Origin: CAZUZS01 sp964624795
GTDB lineage: Bacteria; Calditrichota; Calditrichia; RBG-13-44-9
Direction of reading: 5' to 3'
DNA: 41,301 nt
NCBI GenBank assembly: GCA_964624795.1
Contig: CAZUZS010000044.1
Location: 1 to 41,301 of the forward strand
Shown piece after piece: positions 17,688 through 26,052 of the stretch. Numbering within the stretch: the first letter of the stretch is position 1; the number at the start of each line of letters is the position of its first letter. The notes under the pieces were generated by a model. That model had not been told where the DNA came from, made no database searches, and was given only the letters and a program-made list of their open reading frames with translations. The translations under genes were made by a program, and so were the position numbers.

Positions 17688-19967
17688 TTAAACGGCTTTG
17701 GTTCTTTTCCGGCGCTTCAAGTCGTGACCGTAGTACTGGTAGTAATGGTAATAGTAGTAGTAATAATATGTACCGTAGGTTCTGTCGATATTGACACTGT
17801 TCAGCAGGCACCCCAAAATATTGGCGTTTGCGTTATCCAGCAAAGTTTTCGCCCGTTTTATGGCTTCGCGGTGGGTCTGATGCGCCTTAATTACCAACAC
17901 AACTCCATCCACCATCGTGCTCAAAATTGCGGAATCGGTAACCGCAATAACCGGTGGGCTATCGAACAGAATCACGTCATAATGGGAACGCAGGTCCTCA
18001 ATGAACCTCTCCATGCCCTCTGATCCAAGCAGTTCAGACGGATTTGGGGGAAGCGGTCCGGATGTTACAACCGAAAGATTATCCACAAAAGTCGGTTTAA
18101 CGATATCTTCAACACCTGCTTTTCCAACTAAGTAATTCGTCACGCCAGTTTCTTTTCTCAAATTGAATATGGAATGAATAACCGGCCTTCGTAAGTCGGT
18201 ATCGATGAGGACGGTCTTGCTGCCCAATTGCGCCATTGTTATGGCAAGATTCGCTACCGTCGTTGATTTTCCTTCTTTTGGTGCGGAACTGGTAATCAGG
18301 GCGACAATTTTTTTCGATTTATGGTTCTTGAATTGGATATTTGTGCGAAGGGTCCGGTAAGCTTCGGAAATCGGAGATTTCGGATCGAAATGCGTTATCA
18401 AGCGGGTAGCGATTTGCGCTGCCTGCACAATATCCTCATTATTCCCGTTGCGGGACTGCACGCGCTTCACTACTTCTTCAGCCGAAATTTCCGGGATGGT
18501 TGCCAGAATCGGAAATCCCATTTGCTCCAGTTCCTCGGGATTCTTCACAGAATCATCGAAATACTCGATGAGGAAAGTAAGGCCCACGCCTAATCCCAGG
18601 CCGATAAGCGCCCCCAGCATCAGGTTCATTTTTTTCTTGGGTTTCACAGGAATATCCGGCATAATAGCATAATCCAGAATCCTCACATTTTCCCTTTGGC
18701 CGGCCTCCGAAATGCGGGTTTCTTCCAGCTTCTGGGTCATCAGGATGTAGGTATTCTGGTCTACTTCCATCTGGCGCGTTAGCCGTGCCAGTTCCAGTCC
18801 CTGGTTCGGCAGCTTGGAAAGCTGTCGATCGTAATCATTCACGACATCCTGAAGCGCGTTTATTTTGGCACGCAGACCCTTGATCTGCGTTTCCGAATCC
18901 AGGATTTTTACTGTCAAATCCTGGGCTATGGTCATCGGATCCTGCACCATGCTCGATGCGGCGATTTTTTGTGCTTCTTCCTGGATTTTCTTTCTGATTG
19001 CATTCATGCGGTTATTAATGCTCTGCAATTGCACTTTATACTCAGAGGGATCTACCCTGTCCTGTGCAAGCAGCGTTTCGTATGTTACCTTCTCCGAAAC
19101 GATTTTTGCATACTCGCTCTGCAGTTCCGCAAGCAGAGGCGTGGCACTGATGGTCACGTCTGCCGACAGACTTTTTTTCCGTTCTTCCAACTGGCTTTCC
19201 AACGATTTTTTCTGCTCCAGGTAAGCGTCCAGCTCAACCAGGGACTGCTCCAGATTGGCCTGCGACTCGGCCATTCGGCTGATCAATTCCTGTGTGGCAT
19301 TGTCCAGAGAAACCAGTTTCTCTCTTTCGCGGTACTCCTTCAGTGCTTCCTCGGACTTCCGCAGCTCATCCCCCTTCTTCTCCAACTGTTTTTCCAGGAA
19401 TTGTCGCAACTCTTTAAATTCACTGCGATTAAAATCCCTGCTCAAATTGCGATAGGTTTCCATCACGACATTGGTAATCTTGGAGGCTTCAAAAGCCGAT
19501 CCCGCAGAAAATTTAATTTCGATTACATCGGTATCTTTTTTGGGGGTGACTTCCAGTTGCCCCATTATCCAGTTGGTCTGGCTTCGGAAATCCATATAAG
19601 TACCGTCGCGGCCGGGCTGAAATATTTGAAGGGAGTCACGATACGGGACCGATTCCAGATATCTGACAACTTCTTCTGCAAGATGCCTGCTTTTCAACAC
19701 TTCCACCTGGTTGGTAATGAGCGTTGTCTGATTCCCGAAATAGTTCATGTTGAAGAGCGCCCGCTCCATGGAACCCTGGCTCTCGACAATTATCTTGCCG
19801 GTTGCTTCATACACTTTCGGTGTCGTGAAAGTAATGTATGCAGTCGCAAGAAGAACAACCAGAAAGGAAATGGCGATAATCCATCTTCCGCGATACAGGA
19901 TGCGCAAATAATCCTGCAAGCTTATCTGCTGTTCTTCCTGCTGTTGAAATTCATTAATACTTTCCAC
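17688..19967 (-). CDS. Wzc-like polysaccharide co-polymerase and BY-type tyrosine autokinase
   Basis: This 759-residue inner-membrane protein controls chain length and export of a capsule or exopolysaccharide. An N-terminal Wzz domain with a membrane segment (IIAISFLVVLLATAYI) is followed by a long coiled coil (about residues 190-410). A second membrane segment (LMLGALIGLGLGVGLTFLI) leads to a C-terminal kinase with Walker A APKEGKST (Lys567), Walker A' LIDTDLRRP and Walker B VILFDSPP. The tail has twelve Tyr within residues 731-746, seven of them consecutive, before a basic end. In this family such tyrosines are autophosphorylated. The start is GTG 19967 with GAGGT 6 bp upstream; no in-frame ATG is close. 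Confidence 0.93.
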   Translation of the reverse strand: MESINEFQQQEEQQISLQDYLRILYRGRWIIAISFLVVLLATAYITFTTPKVYEATGKIIVESQGSMERALFNMNYFGNQTTLITNQVEVLKSRHLAEEVVRYLESVPYRDSLQIFQPGRDGTYMDFRSQTNWIMGQLEVTPKKDTDVIEIKFSAGSAFEASKITNVVMETYRNLSRDFNRSEFKELRQFLEKQLEKKGDELRKSEEALKEYREREKLVSLDNATQELISRMAESQANLEQSLVELDAYLEQKKSLESQLEERKKSLSADVTISATPLLAELQSEYAKIVSEKVTYETLLAQDRVDPSEYKVQLQSINNRMNAIRKKIQEEAQKIAASSMVQDPMTIAQDLTVKILDSETQIKGLRAKINALQDVVNDYDRQLSKLPNQGLELARLTRQMEVDQNTYILMTQKLEETRISEAGQRENVRILDYAIMPDIPVKPKKKMNLMLGALIGLGLGVGLTFLIEYFDDSVKNPEELEQMGFPILATIPEISAEEVVKRVQSRNGNNEDIVQAAQIATRLITHFDPKSPISEAYRTLRTNIQFKNHKSKKIVALITSSAPKEGKSTTVANLAITMAQLGSKTVLIDTDLRRPVIHSIFNLRKETGVTNYLVGKAGVEDIVKPTFVDNLSVVTSGPLPPNPSELLGSEGMERFIEDLRSHYDVILFDSPPVIAVTDSAILSTMVDGVVLVIKAHQTHREAIKRAKTLLDNANANILGCLLNSVNIDRTYGTYYYYYYYHYYQYYGHDLKRRKRTKAV

Positions 19968-20098
19968 TCATAGACCTCATGCTTATTTCCTGGTACATCT
20001 AAAATTGTAAGGATCTGATCACTATTAATTACGCCTCGGTAAACCTCGAAATAATCCTATCTTTAGTCGGACAGAATTAGAAAAACTTTAGGAAATTT

Positions 20099-20734
20099 TC
20101 ATAATCGCAAATCCACGACGTCCGCTCCTTCCGGAGCCGTAAATACAAAAATATCTTTATTAACGGATGGATTCAGATCCAGCTTTTCAATTTGATATTC
20201 GCTTTCGTTGTCATTGTAATCTACATAAGTGACGCGCTTCAAATCCCAGCTCTTATCCACGATCCAGACCTTTATATAATTGAAAAAACTGTTATCCGCA
20301 TTCTTGGGGGTCAGTTTGATAACATAAATTTTGTCTTTTCCATCCTTTTCTTCCGACACAATCTGGCTGTAATAAAGATCGGCAATTTTAAAAAGAAAAT
20401 TGTTCAGGAAGATTTGCTGCTCACCCTTTTTTGCATAATCGATCAGCACCTGGTTATCCATCTTATTATATCGCCAGGAGGTTTCCCCATCGCTCACTAT
20501 AGTCTGATCTTCCGTTTCCAGCCGGAATTTGTTATCCTGCGCCAGCCACAAACTTCCGGATATCTCGTTCTCAATCCCGGTCAGTTTGAATGTATTGATC
20601 TGTTTGAAATTCACATAAATAGTTTTAACATTTTTATACTTCTTTTGCACATTTTTTATGATCTTTTCGACCCCTGTATCGGCCAATGCCGATGCCATAA
20701 ACACAAAAATAAATAGATAAATCAGGCGCTTCAT
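20099..20734 (-). CDS. lolA: Outer-membrane lipoprotein carrier protein LolA-like
   Basis: The 211-residue product has a signal peptide (MKRLIYLFIFVFMASALA) and a LolA-type beta half-barrel. It shows KYKNVKTIYVNFKQ, SGSLWLAQDNKFRLET and the following VSDGETSWRYN segment, where the family's lipoprotein-binding cavity starts. LolA carries lipoproteins through the periplasm from LolCDE to the outer membrane. GGGAG precedes the start by 7 bp. It follows ftsK by 20 bp on the same strand, the same ftsK-lolA order as in Escherichia coli. No LolB or LolCDE genes are in the window. Confidence 0.88.
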   Translation of the reverse strand: MKRLIYLFIFVFMASALADTGVEKIIKNVQKKYKNVKTIYVNFKQINTFKLTGIENEISGSLWLAQDNKFRLETEDQTIVSDGETSWRYNKMDNQVLIDYAKKGEQQIFLNNFLFKIADLYYSQIVSEEKDGKDKIYVIKLTPKNADNSFFNYIKVWIVDKSWDLKRVTYVDYNDNESEYQIEKLDLNPSVNKDIFVFTAPEGADVVDLRL

Positions 20735-20754
20735 ATTGAACTCCCGTTAAAGTT

Positions 20755-23235
20755 TCACTCTGTATCCGGCGAAAAGCTGGAGACCAGGACCTCGCGTGCC
20801 TTCCCTTCCTGAACGGGGGGACCGACGATTCCGGCTTCTTCCAACTCATCCACAATGCGTGCTGCCCTCGCATAGCCGATTTTTAACTTTCTCTGCAAAA
20901 GCGAAACAGACCCTTGTTGATAACGAATGACAATGTCCTGTGCTTTTTCGAATAACTCGTCCCTCTCAAATACCTTATTCGACGCGGAACCTTTGGCGCG
21001 GTTGCGCATCAATTTCAGTTCGTACGGCGGAAAATGGGGCTGCTTCCGGATATGCTTAATAATTCTCTCCACCTCTTCTGTTGTGATCAACGGATTTTGC
21101 AGTCGTAAAGGCTTCACCTGGCCGGGCGGCATAAAAAGCAGATCGCCGTTCCCAATTAGCTTCTCAGCACCGTACATGTCCAGGATCACTTTGGAATCCG
21201 GGCGGGTGGCAACCTGGTATGCGATCCTCGCCGGAAAATTAGCCTTGATGAGGCCGGTTAAAATATCAACTGATGGCCGCTGTGTTGCCAATATCAGGTG
21301 GATTCCAACGGCTCTCGCCATCTGCGCCAGGCGCGTAATGGGCTCTTCCACCTCCCGGGTGGCGGTAAGGATCAGGTCAGCCAATTCATCGATTATCACC
21401 ACGAGATAAGGTAACCGCCGAAATTCATCAGAAGTTTCACCATTATGGTGATATTCATCGATTTTTCGATTATAATGCGTAATTTCCCTTACCCCCATGG
21501 CGGCCAGCTTATCATAGCGTTCTTCCATTTCGTTCACCACGCTGCGCAAAATCATGATAGCATTCTGGGGATGGGTAATCACGATTTCGTCCAACTCCGG
21601 GCAAATTGCAAGATAATGATCCTTCAATTTCGCATAGATGGACAATTCCAGCTTCTTCGGATCGATCATCACAAACTTCAAATCGCTGGGCGGAATACGG
21701 TAAAGGAGGCTGGTGATTATGGTGTTAATGCCCACGCTCTTTCCGGAACCGGTGGCCCCGGCAATGAGCAAGTGCGGCATTTTTGACAAATCCTCGCAAT
21801 AAATTTCGCCGGAAATCGTTTTCCCCACTCCAATAGGTAAATTGCCGGAATAATTGATATAGGTCTCGGAGCGCACGATTGACCGCAACCAGACCAGCGA
21901 CGGTTCCCGGTTTGGGATTTCGATTCCGATGGCCGCTTTACCGGGAATAGGCGCAATCATGCGAATACCTTTGGCGCGCATGGCCAGCGCCAGGTCGTCA
22001 GACAAGCCCACGATCTGGCTGATTTTTACGCCCTGTGCCGGCTTGACTTCGTAAAGCGTGATAACGGGGCCTTCTACTACCCGGGTGACGGTAGCTTTCA
22101 CCCCAAACTGGGCCAATGTATTTTCCAACAAATGAGCGTTATTTTTCAGCTCGGTTTCCGAAAGGTGGAATTCTTTTCCGTTCTCCTCAATGAGCAAATC
22201 AGTAGATGGAAACTGGTATTTGGAAAGGGAATCCCTAACCAGTGTATCATAGTCCAGCTCTTTTTCCACATGCGCTTCCTGCACCTCAAATCCCAGACTG
22301 CCCGCTTTTTGCCCTTCGCTGCTGTCTCCTGTTTCTCCCGACTCTTCTGTTTCAACGCCAGACTCCAACCAATCCTGTTCATCTGATTGCTTGTTACGTT
22401 TGTTTGTGTGAACAATCTCCAGCGGTTCTTCCGGTTCGCTTTCCACCTGATCTTTCTCTGAAGGCAGGGACGGTTGGTAAAATGGCCCTTCGAAATCGTC
22501 ACCGGTTTGAGAGGTGCGCGCGCCCTTTTGTTTTCGTGAGACGGGCTCCGGTTTTGGAATTGCCTTGCGCCCAAACAGGCCCGCACGAATGCCTGCAAAG
22601 ATATCCCGAATTCCTTTAAACAGGAACAAGCCAACCTGCCCCATCGCCACCGGAATGTTGGAAATTCGCACGTGAAAGGTTGAAATTAAAAGAACAAGAA
22701 AACCGACCGAAATAATAAATATGGCACCAAATTTACTGAATATTTTTACCAGGTATCCCGCAATAATACCCCCGATAAAACCGCTTGGATAAAATGACTG
22801 AAAATTGCCGAATGTCCGCAGTGCCTCGGGGACTGCGAGCACAACGGAAATAAACAAGCTCCAGGTTAATAGCAGGAATGCGAAACGATTTAAATTTCTT
22901 AGCGGGATTTTCAGCAGAAAATAAAAACCGGAAACAATGACCAGGATCGGGAAAACGATAACCGGGTAACCCAGCGTCCATTGAAAAATAGGAGCGGCAA
23001 TGGTTGCGCCAAACAGCCCCAGCAGGTTCTTGACCTTAAAAATATTGCCTTCGTTCAGCAGTCCGGTTGGGTCGCCCTGGTGATAAGAAATAATTGCCAG
23101 TCCCAGCAGAACTCCAACCGCAATAAGCAGCAAACCGTAAATCTCACTTTTCATTGCCGATGTGCTTTTGCCGGACTGCTTTTTGGGGTCGGGCTTGTCC
23201 TTGGTTTTCGTTTTCTTCCTGGAATAATATCTCAT
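20755..23235 (-). CDS. ftsK: DNA translocase FtsK/SpoIIIE
   Basis: This hexameric motor moves chromosomal DNA through the division septum. The N terminus has about four membrane helices (for example LLLIAVGVLLGLAIISY and IIFIISVG-like segments to about residue 180). An acidic, low-complexity linker and the RecA-like motor follow, with Walker A GATGSGKS (Lys499), Walker B VVIIDEL (Asp616) and LILATQRPSVD. The C-terminal winged-helix gamma domain (ISLLQ-type helix, GYARAARIVDELEEAGIVGP) recognises polar DNA motifs in the family. The length is 826 residues if translation starts at MRYYSRKK (23235). That ATG has only a weak ribosome site, and the frame is open another 50 codons upstream without a better one. 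It is in an operon with lolA. Confidence 0.93.
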   Translation of the reverse strand: MRYYSRKKTKTKDKPDPKKQSGKSTSAMKSEIYGLLLIAVGVLLGLAIISYHQGDPTGLLNEGNIFKVKNLLGLFGATIAAPIFQWTLGYPVIVFPILVIVSGFYFLLKIPLRNLNRFAFLLLTWSLFISVVLAVPEALRTFGNFQSFYPSGFIGGIIAGYLVKIFSKFGAIFIISVGFLVLLISTFHVRISNIPVAMGQVGLFLFKGIRDIFAGIRAGLFGRKAIPKPEPVSRKQKGARTSQTGDDFEGPFYQPSLPSEKDQVESEPEEPLEIVHTNKRNKQSDEQDWLESGVETEESGETGDSSEGQKAGSLGFEVQEAHVEKELDYDTLVRDSLSKYQFPSTDLLIEENGKEFHLSETELKNNAHLLENTLAQFGVKATVTRVVEGPVITLYEVKPAQGVKISQIVGLSDDLALAMRAKGIRMIAPIPGKAAIGIEIPNREPSLVWLRSIVRSETYINYSGNLPIGVGKTISGEIYCEDLSKMPHLLIAGATGSGKSVGINTIITSLLYRIPPSDLKFVMIDPKKLELSIYAKLKDHYLAICPELDEIVITHPQNAIMILRSVVNEMEERYDKLAAMGVREITHYNRKIDEYHHNGETSDEFRRLPYLVVIIDELADLILTATREVEEPITRLAQMARAVGIHLILATQRPSVDILTGLIKANFPARIAYQVATRPDSKVILDMYGAEKLIGNGDLLFMPPGQVKPLRLQNPLITTEEVERIIKHIRKQPHFPPYELKLMRNRAKGSASNKVFERDELFEKAQDIVIRYQQGSVSLLQRKLKIGYARAARIVDELEEAGIVGPPVQEGKAREVLVSSFSPDTE

Positions 23236-23650
23236 ATTTCGCTTGAATTTTTTGCCGCCACAATATAAAGAATACAGGTAGTCAACACAACTACCCGTTA
23301 AAAGTGTTGCATCATCAACGAATGGGATAAATGGGGTTTTGGAATATTGACCAACGTTCAAAGTCACGCAATGGTCGTAGCACATGATGCATCGCCGCGG
23401 GATATGAATCGGCGAAACGGAGAATTGGAGAACGGGCGTTTGTCGTCCGTTCGTTGTCTGTCGCCGTCGTCCGTTGTAAATGGGCTATATAGGTCGGGAA
23501 GCTCTATCAGGGATGATGGAATTTCCTACTGACTGCTGAGTGCCCGTACATGCAACTCCTACTGAGTTGTGGGAATTCAGCCTCAGCCATTTCTATAGCT
23601 AATGGAATTGGAAAGACTTTGCGATCTTTGCGCCTTTGCGAGAAATATTA
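23236..23650. other. Intergenic region upstream of ftsK and downstream of gcvT, with small repeats
   Basis: No credible gene is seen in these 415 bp. The region should hold the ftsK promoter on the minus strand. It contains two copies of GTCGTCCGTT (23442-23451 and 23466-23475) in a GT/CC-rich low-complexity stretch. It also has three CTTTGCG units (23617-23640) immediately downstream of gcvT. Confidence 0.6.
23617..23640. repeat. Three tandem CTTTGCG units
   Basis: CTTTGCG occurs at 23617-23623, 23626-23632 and 23634-23640, so the spacing is 8-9 bp. The array ends 10 bp after the gcvT stop. It resembles dispersed intergenic repeats common in FCB-group genomes, which is an inference from memory. 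Confidence 0.6.
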
Positions 23651-24727
23651 TTAAACAAACGGCGTTTTCACAATTTTGGCCGGCATTTCCCGCCCGCGGG
23701 CATTGATGGTCAGTTCCTCACCGACTTCAGCATGTTGGGTAGCTATATATCCCAAACCGATATTCTGTTCCAGAATGGGCGAATAGCAGCCGCTGGTTAC
23801 ATGGCCAACTTTTTTGCCATCCTTTTCAATTTCATAATGATGTCGGGGAATCATTTTGCCTTCGCTAATGAATCCGACCAATTTGCGCTGCACGCCGTTT
23901 TGTTTCACCTTCCGAATTACCTCGCTGCCAATGAAATCGCCTTTATTCAGTTTGGTAATCCAGCCCAGCCCGGCTTCCAGCGGATTGGTGGTCTGGTCAA
24001 TATCATTTCCATAAAGACAGTATTTCTTTTCCAGCCGCAGGGTGTCCCGCGCGCCAAGCCCAATCGGCGCGATATCATATTTTTTTCCGGCATCGAAAAC
24101 CTGCTTCCAGATGTCGACCGAATATTTGCGGTCGAAGTAAAGTTCGAAGCCTGGCTCACCGGTGTAGCCGGTGCGGGAAATAATCATCGGTACGCCGCCC
24201 AACTCTCCTTCCATAAACCAGTAGAACTTGATTCCCGACAGGTTGACTTTGGTCAATTCCCGCAGCGTCGCTTCCGCATCTTTCCCCTGCACAGCGATCT
24301 GGGTAATCCCATCGCTAATATTTGCGGCTTCCATTCCGTCCATTTTATTATCCAGCATCCACTGGAAATCCTTGGCGGTGTTAGAGGCATTCACTACCAG
24401 CAGGTAGTGATCCTTCATTCGGTAGCAGATCAAATCGTCAACGATGCCGCCGTCCGGGTAACACATGGCAGTGTATTGCGCCTGGTTGATCTCCAGTTTG
24501 GATGCATCGTTTATGGTGATATTGTTGATAAAATCCAGCGCCTTCGATCCACGGATTTCCACCTCGCCCATGTGCGACACGTCAAAAACGCCGACCGTTG
24601 TTCGCACTCTTTTATGTTCATCCAGCATTCCGGTGTATTGAACCGGCATCAGAAAACCGGCAAATTCCACCATCTTGCCGCCGGCAGCCACATGCATATC
24701 ATACAAGCCCGTCTTTTTAGGTTCCAC
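23651..24727 (-). CDS. gcvT: Glycine cleavage system T protein (aminomethyltransferase)
   Basis: GcvT transfers the methylene group from the aminomethylated H protein to tetrahydrofolate and releases ammonia. Family features are GLYDMHVAAGGKMVEFAG, VGVFDVSHMGEVEI with the folate-site region, the NASNTAKD segment, SRTGYTGEPGFELY and GLGARDTLRLE. The length of 358 residues is normal. Translation starts at GTG 24727, with AAAGGAGA 6 bp upstream and no alternative nearby. The gene lies 18 bp after plsY on the same strand. No gcvH or gcvP is nearby, so those partners must be elsewhere. Confidence 0.94.
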   Translation of the reverse strand: MEPKKTGLYDMHVAAGGKMVEFAGFLMPVQYTGMLDEHKRVRTTVGVFDVSHMGEVEIRGSKALDFINNITINDASKLEINQAQYTAMCYPDGGIVDDLICYRMKDHYLLVVNASNTAKDFQWMLDNKMDGMEAANISDGITQIAVQGKDAEATLRELTKVNLSGIKFYWFMEGELGGVPMIISRTGYTGEPGFELYFDRKYSVDIWKQVFDAGKKYDIAPIGLGARDTLRLEKKYCLYGNDIDQTTNPLEAGLGWITKLNKGDFIGSEVIRKVKQNGVQRKLVGFISEGKMIPRHHYEIEKDGKKVGHVTSGCYSPILEQNIGLGYIATQHAEVGEELTINARGREMPAKIVKTPFV

Positions 24728-24745
24728 AACAATCTCCTTTCAAAT

Positions 24746-25309
24746 TTATGCCTTTGTAAATTCCTCTCTTAATCTTGCGGTATATTTCAATAAAACAATC
24801 ATGGAAGTCGAAGAAAGGATGTAAAATACGGTTTTGTCGTAGAAAAACGCAATGAAAAGATTAACCAGGATAATTGCCGCAACCCCGGCGAATATATATT
24901 TCTTGGTAACCAGGTAAAAGGCCCCGAACAGAAACCACCACACCAGCACCGCCGCCGGTTCCAGGTAGAGCATGATGCCGCCAAGCGTTGCCAGTCCCCT
25001 GCCGCCTTTTCCTTTGAGCCACACCGGGAAAATGTGGCCCAATACAACTGCCATCGCCGGCAGAATAAGAAATTGCGGTTCAACCAGACCATTCGAGATC
25101 AGCATCGCAAGATAGCCCTTGCCGGCGTCGATCAGCAAAACCACAATCGCCAGCAATTTGGATTGGGTAACCCGCAGGAAATTCAGCGTGCCCACATTGC
25201 CACTGCCCTTTTCCCGGATATCTCCCCGGAAGAACAGGCGCGACAAAATGTAGGCGGTGGGGAAGCTTCCCAGGAAATAGCCGATCACAACTGAATAAAA
25301 AACGGTCAT
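24746..25309 (-). CDS. plsY: Glycerol-3-phosphate acyltransferase PlsY
   Basis: PlsY is an inner-membrane enzyme that acylates glycerol-3-phosphate from acyl-phosphate in the first step of phospholipid synthesis. All three family motifs are visible: GSFPTAYILSR with REKGSGNVGTLN, DAGKGYLA, and LGHIFPVWLKGKGGRGLAT. The protein has 187 residues and about five membrane helices. AAGGAG lies 7 bp before the ATG. It forms a two-gene unit with gcvT. Confidence 0.95.
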   Translation of the reverse strand: MTVFYSVVIGYFLGSFPTAYILSRLFFRGDIREKGSGNVGTLNFLRVTQSKLLAIVVLLIDAGKGYLAMLISNGLVEPQFLILPAMAVVLGHIFPVWLKGKGGRGLATLGGIMLYLEPAAVLVWWFLFGAFYLVTKKYIFAGVAAIILVNLFIAFFYDKTVFYILSSTSMIVLLKYTARLREEFTKA

Positions 25310-25610
25310 CCAAACGCTCCTTTAACGCCGAAATTTAGTCTATTTGAGAAAAAAGAATCAAGGAAAATAATATTTGGTGCTGGCGCTTTTAAAATGTGAA
25401 ATGTGAGAAAGGCAGCATTAACCGGATTGCACGGATATTCTGCACACGGTGCTGGAATATTGGTTAATGAATAATGATCAATTACCAATAATCAATCCCT
25501 GACCGCCAACGGACGACGGGCCATAAACAACAGACAATCTAAATTCGTGGAAGAATTCATCCCGATATGGAAACGGGATGTTTCCATCTATGTCGGGACG
25601 CAGTCGCAAA
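25310..25610. other. Intergenic region with an imperfect inverted repeat, between the Cys-rich protein gene and plsY
   Basis: No gene is seen in 301 bp. It contains AACGGACGAC (25508-25517), the exact reverse complement of the GTCGTCCGTT motif near 23.45 kb. It also holds a nested inverted repeat at 25561-25597. The plsY promoter is expected here. Confidence 0.55.
25561..25597. repeat. Nested inverted repeat just downstream of the Cys-rich protein gene
   Basis: CCCGA (25561-25565) pairs with TCGGG (25593-25597), and inside it TGGAAAC (25568-25574) pairs with GTTTCCA (25580-25586). It lies 13 bp past the minus-strand stop at 25611, so it may end that transcript, although no clear T-tract follows. 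Confidence 0.5.
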
Positions 25611-26021
25611 TCATCCCAGTCCGGTGTCATCCTGGCGCATGAAGAGCATGAAGGCGTCATTCACATCTTCGAATTCCAGTGCATGATGTTTGCAGCCATT
25701 GCGGGAGCAGATCTTGATCATGCCGCCAACACGTAACTGCAGCCCGACCATAGGTGCTTTGCAGTCGCAGATTTGCACCACCGGGAAAGGCTGATGGCAT
25801 TTGGGACAGGAGAAAACCGCCACCGCGCCGACCGTATCATCCACAGTATCGAACTTTTTTTCGAAACTGCCATACTCCTGGCTGAGGTAAATCTTGCCAA
25901 CTTTTTCGCCCAGCTTGGCTTCCAACTCAATAGCCGGCAGGCCGTCGATCAAAACTGTATCGTCCATAATGGACTGGTCACAGTTGGGACATTTTGAAGG
26001 AACGTTTATTGAAGCACCCAT
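25611..26021 (-). CDS. Small Cys-rich putative metal-binding protein
   Basis: I do not recognise a named family for this 136-residue soluble protein. It has four cysteine pairs: C11/C14 (CPNC), C72/C75 (CPKC), C85/C87 (CDC) and C105/C110 followed by HH. This would suit two zinc ribbons or an Fe-S site. There is no signal peptide or membrane segment. GAGG lies 5 bp before the ATG. The gene begins 31 bp after the stop of the 1244-residue redox subunit on the same strand, so it is likely the last gene of that operon. An accessory role such as assembly, a small electron carrier or regulation is inference only. Confidence 0.75.
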   Translation of the reverse strand: MGASINVPSKCPNCDQSIMDDTVLIDGLPAIELEAKLGEKVGKIYLSQEYGSFEKKFDTVDDTVGAVAVFSCPKCHQPFPVVQICDCKAPMVGLQLRVGGMIKICSRNGCKHHALEFEDVNDAFMLFMRQDDTGLG

Positions 26022-26052
26022 TACTGCCTCGCTTTTATTCTTCTGACAGGAT

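Noticed and set aside
23636..24772. 378-codon plus-strand open frame opposite gcvT
   Set aside because: It is a shadow of gcvT, whose motifs, ribosome site and length are all as expected; the plus-strand translation shows no known domain.
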